A stretch of DNA of 12,918 bases from an archaeon. Its GTDB lineage: Archaea; Thermoproteota; Bathyarchaeia; TCS64. The notes under the pieces are model-generated. The model made no database searches. It was not told where the DNA came from and worked only from the letters and a program-made list of their open reading frames with translations. Shown in pieces: positions 7,730 through 12,918 of the stretch. Within the stretch, counting starts at the first letter, position 1. Each line of letters opens with the position of its first letter. A program made the translations under genes and the position numbers. The stretch spans positions 1 through 12,918 of the forward strand of contig JAHLLU010000023.1 of the NCBI GenBank assembly GCA_020444005.1, given 5' to 3'.

Positions 7730-8149
7730 TTAGACTACCATCCTCGCTAAGTTTCCTATTCTGGCCCAACGCTCAACTGCTTCCTTAGCAACCGGACCCT
7801 TGATGTCAGAGCCTCGTAGTGTGCCTTCTGGGGTTAGTATTACTGCTGCGTTGTCCTCGAACTGTATTCTTGAGCCATCTTGTCTCTGGTATGCTCTTCT
7901 CTGGCGTACAATAACTGCGTTGAAAAGCTGTCTCCTCATCTCGGGTGTACCTTCACGGCATGATACCATGACAAGGTCTCCTATTCCTACGCTGGGGAGT
8001 CTGCGCCTTCTGCCTTTGTATCCTATCATCTGGATGATTTTGAGGCGTCTTGCTCCGGTATTATCCGCGCAGTTTATCACGCTACCGATGGTAAGACCAC
8101 CGCTGATCTTGCGCCTCGGTAGAATTCTACGCTTAATCCTCTTCGACAA
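7730..8149 (-). CDS. rpl14: Large-subunit ribosomal protein L14 (uL14)
   Basis: L14 forms an intersubunit bridge near the factor-binding site. The 139-residue product carries the five-stranded barrel core with GSVINCADNTGARRLKIIQM (22-41), GIGDLVMVSCREGTPEMRRQ (around 55-74) and FEDNAAVILTPEGTLRGSDI. It ends VERWARIGNLARMVV, as in other Archaea. The start is TTG (8149-8147); AAGGAGG, formed by the last codons of S17, lies seven bases upstream and decides this choice. No ATG gives the conserved N terminus. Confidence 0.97.
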   Translation of the reverse strand: MSKRIKRRILPRRKISGGLTIGSVINCADNTGARRLKIIQMIGYKGRRRRLPSVGIGDLVMVSCREGTPEMRRQLFNAVIVRQRRAYQRQDGSRIQFEDNAAVILTPEGTLRGSDIKGPVAKEAVERWARIGNLARMVV

Positions 8150-8151
8150 GT

Positions 8152-8463
8152 TTAAGCCTCCTTAATTATTTCCACTACAACGAAGGATTTTGTCTTACTG
8201 AGTGGTCTACACTCTGCGATCCTTACGATGTCGCCTACCTTTATTGGTAAGCATGGTGTGCTGTGTGCTGTAATCCGGCTTCTCATGCGAGCATATCTCT
8301 CGTATTTTTTGTCATACCTTGTATAGCTAAGTTGTACGACGCAAGATTTCTGCATACGAGTGCTAACGACAGTACCCTCTAGGGTTCTTCCCCTCACGGC
8401 CAATGAGCCGTGGAAAGGACAGTCTTCCTCGCTGCATTCGAGCTCGGGTTCTTTAAGAGTCAT
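8152..8463 (-). CDS. rps17: Small-subunit ribosomal protein S17 (uS17)
   Basis: S17 binds 16S rRNA with an OB fold. The 103 residues show the archaeal N-terminal CSEEDCPFHG segment, the LEGTVVSTRMQKSCVVQL strand pair, YDKKYERYARMRSRITAH, and PIKVGDIVRIAECRPLSKTK. All are standard for archaeal S17 (eukaryotic S11). The ATG at 8463-8461 is chosen; an in-frame TTG directly before it at 8466 would add one residue. No strong ribosome-binding site is seen: only AGGGA about 14 bases upstream, across the 13-16 bp gap after the Rpp29 gene. Confidence 0.95.
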   Translation of the reverse strand: MTLKEPELECSEEDCPFHGSLAVRGRTLEGTVVSTRMQKSCVVQLSYTRYDKKYERYARMRSRITAHSTPCLPIKVGDIVRIAECRPLSKTKSFVVVEIIKEA

Positions 8464-8479
8464 CAATTTTGTTGTCCCT

Positions 8480-8761
8480 TTACCATTTCTTTTTGGACTG
8501 TTTTTTAACCCGGTCCGCGGGTCTTCCTATGAGGTGTTTACCCTCTACTTTGACGGCTACACCGTCGAGGAGGAACTTGAAGACTGCGTCTTTTTTCGCT
8601 ATCCTTTGGGTTCCTTTGCCTCTGATGACGAGTGTTTTCATGGTCTCGTCGATCACTTTTCCCCTGATGTGAACGTTTTGGGGATTGCTATCTTGTAGCA
8701 CCTCTACGTCCAGCCCTATGATTTCGTGTCGGAGTATGTTTTCTGGTTCAGGGGGAACCAG
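8480..8761 (-). CDS. rnp1: RNase P protein component 1 (Rpp29/Pop4), probable CTG start
   Basis: Rpp29 is a protein subunit of archaeal RNase P, which trims the 5' leader of pre-tRNA. It belongs between L29 and S17, as here. The conserved N terminus PENILRHEIIGLDVEV, then IRGKVIDETMKTLVIRGKG and the C-terminal HLIGRPADRVKK, are all present in a Sm-like barrel of about 93 residues. The first ATG/GTG/TTG in frame is a GTG at 8701, which would remove LRHEIIGL, so the true start lies upstream. CTG at 8761-8759 is the best candidate: GGAGGAG, inside the L29 end, lies eight bases before it, and it gives an N terminus like that of methanogen homologues. GTA and AAC codons precede it. A base error converting ATG/GTG/TTG to CTG is the main alternative. 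Confidence 0.9.
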   Translation of the reverse strand: MVPPEPENILRHEIIGLDVEVLQDSNPQNVHIRGKVIDETMKTLVIRGKGTQRIAKKDAVFKFLLDGVAVKVEGKHLIGRPADRVKKQSKKKW

Positions 8762-8766
8762 TTCGT

Positions 8767-8964
8767 TTACTCCTCCTCGTTGATTACGGTCAAGATTCTG
8801 GCGATGGTTTTTTTGAGGACATGTGTTCGTCCTGGGTTTTCAATGGCACCGCCTGCCTTGATCATTGTTTGTAGTTTTGTTAGTTCTGTTCTGAGTTCTT
8901 GGAGTTTCTCCTCTCTGTCCTCATTGGACATTTCACGGATTTCTTCCATTCTTAGGATAGGCAT
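8767..8964 (-). CDS. rpl29: Large-subunit ribosomal protein L29 (uL29)
   Basis: L29 lies beside the tunnel exit next to L23. The 65-residue product is a two-helix protein with the archaeal start PILRMEEIREMSNEDREEKL, then LQELRTELTKLQTMIKAGGA, and ends NPGRTHVLKKTIARILTVI. The ATG overlaps the S3 stop as TAATG; a second ATG five codons on would drop the conserved ILR residues. No SUI1/eIF1 gene lies between it and the Rpp29 gene, although some Euryarchaeota carry one there. Confidence 0.96.
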   Translation of the reverse strand: MPILRMEEIREMSNEDREEKLQELRTELTKLQTMIKAGGAIENPGRTHVLKKTIARILTVINEEE

Positions 8965-10022
8965 TACTGCTTTTCCTCCTCAGTTTCTTCTGGCTTTTTC
9001 TCGGCTTCTTCCGGCTCCTCTACCTTGGGCTCAGGCTCGGGTGCTGGTTCTGCTTCAGCTTCCTGTGGCTCAGCTTCTACCTCTGGTTCAGGTGGGACTT
9101 GTTCTGGTTCAGGGGTTTCTTCAGCTGGTTCTGCCTCCGGTTCCTCCACTGGTTTCTCCTCCACAGTTTCTGGTGTCTCAAGCACCTCTTCTGCTTCAGC
9201 TTCGACCACTGGCTCGGGTTCTGGTTTCGCTTCTTCTTCGGGTACAGCTTCTATTGGTTCCTCTGGTTTAGCTTCCTCTTTAGGAGCAGCTTCTTCAGTG
9301 ATTTCCTCTGTAGTTTCTTCTGTTATTTCACCTGTTTCCAGTACTGGTTCTTCAACAGCAGCTTCCTCGGTTGGTGCCTCTGGCTCTGGAGCCTCGGGTT
9401 CAACTGGTAACTGGTACTCGATATCTGGTAGCCCTGATAGGTCAACCTTATCTGGGAACTTTGCGTCTGGTGATACGATGTTTACCGTTACACCGAGAAC
9501 GCCTCGCTTCATCTTTACGTGCATCGTTGCCGTCTTCACGTATCGTAAAGCAGGGTCTCCTGACTTGGGGACGTATCCTTCAACGACTTTCTCGAATCTT
9601 GACCTAGCACTTCTTAGCGGTCCTTTTAGGATGATCTCACATCCAAGTGCACCGCTTTCCATGATTCGGTTGAGGCTCCAGAAGACTGCTCTCCTGAAGT
9701 GGACTCCTCTTTCGAGTGCGTTTGCTACTCTTGAGGCCATGATCATTGGGTTAAGCTCAGGTACCTCGACCTCGATTACTGTGATCTGCGGGTTAGGCAG
9801 TCCTAGTTCTTCTTCGAGTTTTGCGGAGGCAGCCTTGATTGCTCTCCCTCTTTTTCCGATTACTCGGCCTGGCCTCATTGCGAATAGGTTTATCTGGGCG
9901 CCTAGTGGTGTCTTTGTTAGTTGAATTCCACCGTATCCGGCTTGTTCGTATTCCTCTGCAAGAAGCTCGTCTACTTTGACGCGCTCGATGCTGTCTTTAA
10001 TGATTCGCCTGACTACTGACAT
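8964..10022 (-). CDS. rps3: Small-subunit ribosomal protein S3 (uS3) with long Glu/Pro/Ala tail
   Basis: S3 lines the mRNA entry channel. Residues 1-200 are a normal archaeal S3. The type-2 KH domain with GRVIGKRGRAIKAA (52-65) holds the GxxG loop G56-K-R-G59. The C-terminal S3 domain has LERGVHFRRAVFWSLNRIM (103-121), GCEIILKGPLRSARSRFEK and VKTATMHVKMKRGVLGVTV. From about residue 206 the last 145 or so residues are a low-complexity Glu/Pro/Ala/Val/Thr tail with a few Lys and no aromatic residues. Total length is 352, against roughly 210-300 in most Archaea. The ATG overlaps the L22 stop (TAATG). The tail has no frameshift, and its reading frame stays open to a TAA that overlaps the L29 start. 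Confidence 0.96.
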   Translation of the reverse strand: MSVVRRIIKDSIERVKVDELLAEEYEQAGYGGIQLTKTPLGAQINLFAMRPGRVIGKRGRAIKAASAKLEEELGLPNPQITVIEVEVPELNPMIMASRVANALERGVHFRRAVFWSLNRIMESGALGCEIILKGPLRSARSRFEKVVEGYVPKSGDPALRYVKTATMHVKMKRGVLGVTVNIVSPDAKFPDKVDLSGLPDIEYQLPVEPEAPEPEAPTEEAAVEEPVLETGEITEETTEEITEEAAPKEEAKPEEPIEAVPEEEAKPEPEPVVEAEAEEVLETPETVEEKPVEEPEAEPAEETPEPEQVPPEPEVEAEPQEAEAEPAPEPEPKVEEPEEAEKKPEETEEEKQ

Positions 10023-10483
10023 TAGAATTCCTCAACTGCGACCTCAATATGGGTCAAGTGTTTGTAGTATGGTGACGCCCTTCCAAAAGCCCTAGGGATA
10101 AATTTCCGTATGACTCTGCCACGGTGTGCAGCCATGTGAACTATTTTGAGTCTGTCTGCGTATAAGCCCTTAAACTCGGCGTTAGCCTCCACTGAGTCTA
10201 GGATTTTCAGTATCTCTCCGGCTGCTTTCTCAGGGAACCGACCTGCATCATGGCCACTCAGCTGTTTTCTGTGTGGAACCTTTCCGCGGTATCGGTAATA
10301 TGGAACTGCTTGTTTTTTGTCGATTACGTCTACTAGGAATGTCTTTGCTTCTTCAAGCTTCATTCCTTTGATGTGATTACAGATTTCTCTAGCTGTTTTT
10401 GGCTTTATTCTGAGATCCCTACCGCTGGCTATAGCGGTCTTGTCTGGGTCTAGCCCTTGTACTGAATATTTCCAGGATGGCAT
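10022..10483 (-). CDS. rpl22: Large-subunit ribosomal protein L22 (uL22)
   Basis: L22 contributes a loop to the wall of the nascent-peptide tunnel. The 153 residues show WKYSVQGLDPDKTAIASGRD (4-23), IKPKTAREICNHIKGMKLEE (26-45), the loop region with RGKVPHRKQLSGHDAGRFPE, and IVHMAAHRGRVIRKFIPRAF near the end. This is the archaeal/eukaryotic L17 type. The ATG at 10483-10481 has GGTG five bases upstream. It is the first gene after a 213-bp spacer and probably has its own promoter there. It ends in a TAATG overlap with S3. Confidence 0.96.
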   Translation of the reverse strand: MPSWKYSVQGLDPDKTAIASGRDLRIKPKTAREICNHIKGMKLEEAKTFLVDVIDKKQAVPYYRYRGKVPHRKQLSGHDAGRFPEKAAGEILKILDSVEANAEFKGLYADRLKIVHMAAHRGRVIRKFIPRAFGRASPYYKHLTHIEVAVEEF

Positions 10484-10514
10484 ATACGCACCGTTCGCCT
10501 ACCTTGAATCGTGT

Positions 10515-10527
10515 CTTAATATAAAAA
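10515..10527 (-). promoter_or_regulatory. TATA-like promoter element before L22
   Basis: The minus strand reads TTTTTATATTAAG, a good archaeal TATA box. With the usual 25-27 base spacing, transcription would start near 10496. That gives a leader of about 13 bases containing GGTG five bases before the L22 ATG. A purine-rich TFB recognition element just upstream (AATAACG) is weak. The fit of box, short leader and ribosome-binding site makes a real promoter likely. Confidence 0.55.
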
Positions 10528-10668
10528 CGTTATTCATGGTATGTATTCTAATGCTCTTCTAGTTACAAGGTTCTTACAATAATGATAAAATAATTCCATC
10601 CAGAAAAAATGGCATTTATTCTATGCAAAACAAAGTATGCTGTATAATGATTGTAGGTTATTATAGAT

Positions 10669-10687
10669 AAAAAATGAAAAAATTTTT
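10669..10687 (-). terminator. Probable oligo-T terminator after S19
   Basis: Starting about ten bases after the S19 stop, the transcribed strand reads AAAAATTTTTTCATTTTTT, with two runs of six T. Archaeal RNA polymerase terminates at such T tracts without needing a hairpin. A further T6 run lies at 10604-10609. The position right after S19 supports partial or full termination of the L3-to-S19 transcript. Confidence 0.5.
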
Positions 10688-10696
10688 GTAGAGAAA

Positions 10697-11080
10697 CTAC
10701 TTGAGCGGGATATACATGCTGCTTCTTGAAGCACCGATACCTGGACGTCCGTGACGAACTGGTGTAATGCTTATTGCGTATTCACCGAGATAGTGGCCCA
10801 TCATCTTTTCGTTGATGGTTATCTCTTTGAACTCTTTACCAGTATAGCAGTGAATTGTCTTCCCAAGCATCTCAGGCATAATAACAAGGTCCCTTGCATG
10901 GGTCCTTACCGGTTTGCCGTCGTCCTTGCGGAGTTTCTCAAGCACTATACGTTGTTCTTGACTGAGTCCACGTTTCAGGCTTCTTCTCATTCTTGATGGA
11001 AGCATCCTGATGAACTCATCCATGGACATTGCTTTTAGTTCCTCGATGGTTTTTCCACGATAGTTAAAGTCCTTGGGCAT
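10697..11080 (-). CDS. rps19: Small-subunit ribosomal protein S19 (uS19)
   Basis: S19 lies in the head of the small subunit and contacts the large subunit. The 127-residue product has the archaeal N-terminal extension FNYRGKTIEELKAMSMDEF and MRRSLKRGL, the core VRTHARDLVIMPEMLGKTIH (around 58-77), and the end EYAISITPVRHGRPGIGASR. GGTGA lies seven bases before the ATG. It sits 36 bp after L2 and appears to be the last gene of its transcript, because T tracts follow it. In most Archaea L22 follows without a break. Confidence 0.96.
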   Translation of the reverse strand: MPKDFNYRGKTIEELKAMSMDEFIRMLPSRMRRSLKRGLSQEQRIVLEKLRKDDGKPVRTHARDLVIMPEMLGKTIHCYTGKEFKEITINEKMMGHYLGEYAISITPVRHGRPGIGASRSSMYIPLK

Positions 11081-11100
11081 ATTGTTTCACCTATTATGAA

Positions 11101-11118
11101 AAGGGGTTTTAAACCCTT
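11101..11118. repeat. Short imperfect inverted repeat between L2 and S19
   Basis: The sequence AAGGGGTTTTAAACCCTT is a near-palindrome that starts inside the L2 stop codon and lies 20 bases before the S19 start. As RNA it could pair AAGGG with CCCUU, followed by CCUUUUC. It may be a weak terminator or processing site, or the TTTAAAA could act as a TATA box. No reading is well supported. Confidence 0.35.
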
Positions 11119-11842
11119 AGTTTCTCCTCCTCTGTCGTTTACCGCTGTTGCGGGCTGCGATTAGGCCTACTTTTGCGCCTGGAGGTGCGTGTCTGCTGAC
11201 TGTCGTTGATTTACCGGGTCTTCTGTGGCGACCTCCACCGTGTGGGTGCATGGCCGCAGGCATCTTTACGCCGTGTGCTGTAGGGTACTTGTGTCCCTTT
11301 GCGCGTTTCTTGTGGTGTTTCTGGCCGGCTGTCATGAAGGGTTTTTCTCTTCTTCCGCCGCCGCTGATGATTCCTAGTGTAGCGCGTGAGTTGCTGTTTA
11401 TGCGTACTGTTCGTTTGCTTGGTAGTCTGACAGTGGTTTTTCCTGCTGCATGTGCGATTACTGTGGCGAATGCTCCGCTTGATCTAGCCATCTTACCTCC
11501 GTCGCCTGGACGTAGCTCGATGTTACATACCATGGTTCCCTCTGGGATGCTTCCTAGGGGTAGTACGTTGCCGATTTTTAGTGGTGCTTCTGCGCCTACG
11601 TGTATCTCTTGGTTTAACGCTGTTCCTTCGATGGCTGTGGTGTAGAAGCCTTGTCCTTGTCCGAATTCTATGTATGCGAGTGGGGCCCCTCTTCCTGGTT
11701 CATGTGTAAGGTCCTTGATGTAGCCCTGTTGGACTTCATCGGTTTTCTTTGGGTACTTTGCTGGGGCGATCTTGTTCATTTTTGCGGCTTTGAATTGGTG
11801 TCCGCCGCGTCCTCTTCGCTGTACTCTTACTTTCTTACCCAT
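11117..11842 (-). CDS. rpl2: Large-subunit ribosomal protein L2 (uL2)
   Basis: L2 helps join the subunits and supports the peptidyl-transferase centre. The 241 residues have normal length and order: basic start GKKVRVQRRGRGGHQFKA, OB-fold with TDEVQQGYIKDLTHEPGRGA, SH3-like domain with GNVLPLGSIPEGTMVCNIEL and RPGDGGKMARSSGAFATVI, and C-terminal tail PGKSTTVSRHAPPGAKVGLI (209-228). H199 and HGGG (201-204) are kept. The usual RGVAMNPVDH preceding them reads HGVKMPAAMH (190-199), so R, N and D of one of the most conserved ribosomal motifs are replaced. The reading frame is intact. AGGTGAG lies just before the ATG, overlapping the L23 stop. Confidence 0.96.
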   Translation of the reverse strand: MGKKVRVQRRGRGGHQFKAAKMNKIAPAKYPKKTDEVQQGYIKDLTHEPGRGAPLAYIEFGQGQGFYTTAIEGTALNQEIHVGAEAPLKIGNVLPLGSIPEGTMVCNIELRPGDGGKMARSSGAFATVIAHAAGKTTVRLPSKRTVRINSNSRATLGIISGGGRREKPFMTAGQKHHKKRAKGHKYPTAHGVKMPAAMHPHGGGRHRRPGKSTTVSRHAPPGAKVGLIAARNSGKRQRRRN

Positions 11843-11852
11843 CTCATCTCAC

Positions 11853-12113
11853 CTATAGTATTCCTAGACGGATAGCGACGTCTGATGCATCGTATTCGTC
11901 TGATAGTTTGACGAAGGCTTTCTTCTCGCCTTTGGTTGTGATTAGTGTGTTTACCTTTGTGGCGTCTACTTCGTAGAGTTCCTTTACCGCTGCTTTGATA
12001 TCGTCTTTGGTTGCCCGTCGGTCAACTATGAATACGAGTTTGTTCTCATTTTCGATCATATTGACGCTGCGCTCTGTCATCATCGGGTACTTGATTACTT
12101 TATGTGACTCCAT
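11853..12113 (-). CDS. rpl23: Large-subunit ribosomal protein L23 (uL23)
   Basis: L23 lies at the tunnel exit, where signal-recognition particle and the Sec translocon dock. The 86-residue product shows [20 protein letters not shown] (6-25), [20 protein letters not shown] (26-45), and [20 protein letters not shown]. It ends [18 protein letters not shown], as in Archaea. I chose the ATG at 12113-12111, with GGAG five bases upstream formed by the L4 end. An earlier ATG at 12128 would add MDGVI inside the L4 coding region and lacks support. Confidence 0.95.
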   Translation of the reverse strand: MESHKVIKYPMMTERSVNMIENENKLVFIVDRRATKDDIKAAVKELYEVDATKVNTLITTKGEKKAFVKLSDEYDASDVAIRLGIL

Positions 12114-12115
12114 GA

Positions 12116-12880
12116 TTACTCCATCCATACCTCATCTAATTGTTCAAAGGCTGACTGAGTCCATATGACCAGTCTTCCTGGATGTGCGCCTGGTGCGAGA
12201 AGCTCTGCGTTCAATCCGTAGATGTCTGTTACTTCTACGCCCGCTAGGTTTCTCGCTGCGTATCCTATTCCGTTATCTTCACCCACGACGATAAGTGGAC
12301 CCTTTCCTTTCTTGTACTTGCGTCCTCTCATTTTTCCTCTTCCTGCCCTGATCTTGCCTCTGTCTGCGCGTTTTACGTCGCTCCAGATGTTCAAGGCTTG
12401 TAGGAATTCTTTTACGTCTCGGGTTTTCTCGAGGGTTTCTAGTTCATCGCTGACTACAATTGGCAGCTGTTCTACGTCATGGACTTGATGTCCACGTTTG
12501 ACTACGAGTTCCTTTACAGCCGAAGCTGCTATTCCCGACCTAATAGCGTACCTTTTCTCTTTCTTATTGATACGCTTAACGATGACTTTTTCTGAGAGCG
12601 GAGGGAAGGCCGCGTGACCGCCAACTATGCTTACGCCGAAGGCGGCTCTGTTGCCTTGCTTGAGCCTGGGAACTCGGGCTATGCCGTGGCCTGTTCCGCG
12701 GGACTCTGCTGTCGTCCTCTTTCCTGCCATTGGGTCCCTGCCTTGGGGCTGGAACTTTGTGCTTTGGAGGGCGATTACCGCTCGTTTGATTACATCGTGC
12801 CTGACTGGGGTGCTGAATACTTTTGGTAGTTCAAGTTCTGTTGTTTTCTCGTTCTGGAGGTTTACTACTTGTACTTTCAT
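12116..12880 (-). CDS. rpl4: Large-subunit ribosomal protein L4 (uL4, archaeal L1e type)
   Basis: L4 extends a loop into the nascent-peptide tunnel. The 254 residues match the archaeal form. They show [20 protein letters not shown] (19-38), the tunnel-loop region [20 protein letters not shown] with [20 protein letters not shown] (72-91), and [20 protein letters not shown] (175-194). The nucleotide-fold-like C terminus follows with [25 protein letters not shown] lies nine bases before the ATG, and the start overlaps the L3 stop as ATGA. The L23 ribosome-binding site lies in its last codons. Confidence 0.97.
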   Translation of the reverse strand: MKVQVVNLQNEKTTELELPKVFSTPVRHDVIKRAVIALQSTKFQPQGRDPMAGKRTTAESRGTGHGIARVPRLKQGNRAAFGVSIVGGHAAFPPLSEKVIVKRINKKEKRYAIRSGIAASAVKELVVKRGHQVHDVEQLPIVVSDELETLEKTRDVKEFLQALNIWSDVKRADRGKIRAGRGKMRGRKYKKGKGPLIVVGEDNGIGYAARNLAGVEVTDIYGLNAELLAPGAHPGRLVIWTQSAFEQLDEVWME

Positions 12881-12918
12881 TGATTAGCTCCTCCTTGTTT
12901 TTGCCACTCTGTGTGTAG
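12877..12918 (-). CDS. rpl3: 3' end of ribosomal protein L3 gene (partial)
   Basis: The window edge holds 13 codons and a TGA in an open frame that reads [13 protein letters not shown]. The stop overlaps the L4 start as ATGA. L3 immediately precedes L4 in archaeal ribosomal operons, and a Gln/Gly-ending tail fits its C terminus. The fragment alone is too short to identify; the assignment rests mainly on gene order. Confidence 0.6.
   Translation of the reverse strand, partial: LHTEWQKQGGANQ

Larger units (their letters stand above)
10484..10696 (-). other. AT-rich spacer between S19 and L22 genes
   Basis: This is the largest gap in the window. It contains no reading frame longer than about a dozen codons beginning with ATG, and no tRNA or convincing structured RNA that I can fold by eye. 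It carries oligo-T tracts on the transcribed strand just after S19 and again near 10604-10609, and a TATA-like element close to L22. The most economical reading is the end of one transcript and the start of the next. Confidence 0.8.

Noticed and set aside
7581..7769. 62-codon minus-strand frame overlapping L14 and L24 in another frame
   Set aside because: It overlaps two well-conserved genes, resembles no family and lacks its own ribosome-binding site.
8726..9271. 181-codon plus-strand frame with Leu/Val/Pro-rich end
   Set aside because: Antisense to L29, the Rpp29 start and the S3 tail; its composition just mirrors the acidic repeat codons.
9025..9924. Long plus-strand open frame rich in Ser and Gly opposite S3
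   Set aside because: It is the antisense shadow of the GAA/GAG/CCA-rich S3 tail. It lacks a ribosome-binding site and conserved features, while the minus-strand S3 core is unmistakable.
10531..10668. Possible small RNA or peptide gene in the S19-L22 spacer
   Set aside because: ATG frames are at most about a dozen codons and only weak stems, such as CCAT/ATGG, are visible. There is no positive evidence.
1..12918. A new defence, mobile or metabolic system in the window
   Set aside because: All genes but the left-edge alaX belong to the standard archaeal ribosomal/SecY/RNase P cluster. I found no transposase, integrase, direct-repeat array, tRNA or unassigned conserved gene.

Overview
The window is archaeal and holds one long ribosomal-protein superoperon, read entirely on the minus strand, so gene order runs from high to low coordinates. 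The gene order is the fused S10-spc order of Archaea. The archaeal/eukaryotic-type proteins S4e, L32e and L19e, the RNase P protein Rpp29 and an archaeal-type SecY rule out Bacteria. Base composition is moderate and few proteins look strongly acidic outside two tails. Very long acidic tails on S3 and L32e fit a euryarchaeal or DPANN lineage, possibly one tied to saline habitats. That placement is an inference and I would not go below 'archaeon' with confidence.

Layout, in transcription order: the last codons of L3 (12918-12877), L4, L23, L2 and S19 (12880-10697). A 213-bp AT-rich spacer follows (10696-10484), holding oligo-T tracts and a TATA-like element. The main run then is L22, S3, L29, Rpp29, S17, L14, L24, S4e, L5, S14, S8, L6, L32e, L19e, L18, S5, L30, L15 and SecY (10483-493). 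After a 40-bp gap comes the 5' two-thirds or so of an alanyl-tRNA editing protein (AlaX type), which runs off the left edge. S14 (54 aa), the AlaX fragment and the L3 tail are small or partial genes that are easily missed.

The genes supply large- and small-subunit ribosomal proteins, the membrane channel for nascent secreted proteins (SecY) and a protein of tRNA 5' maturation (Rpp29). Almost every junction is tight: TAATG, ATGA or TAAATG overlaps, or gaps under 15 bp, with GGAGG/GGTGA ribosome-binding sites often inside the upstream gene. This suggests translational coupling. Several starts are not ATG: TTG for SecY, S5, L18 and L14, GTG for L6, and most probably CTG for Rpp29.

I see no mobile element, CRISPR array, tRNA or rRNA, and no new defence or metabolic system. 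The points most worth a second look are the apparent CTG start of the Rpp29 gene, a substituted signature motif in ribosomal protein L2, the promoter-containing break between S19 and L22, and the roughly 145-residue Glu/Pro/Ala tail of S3.
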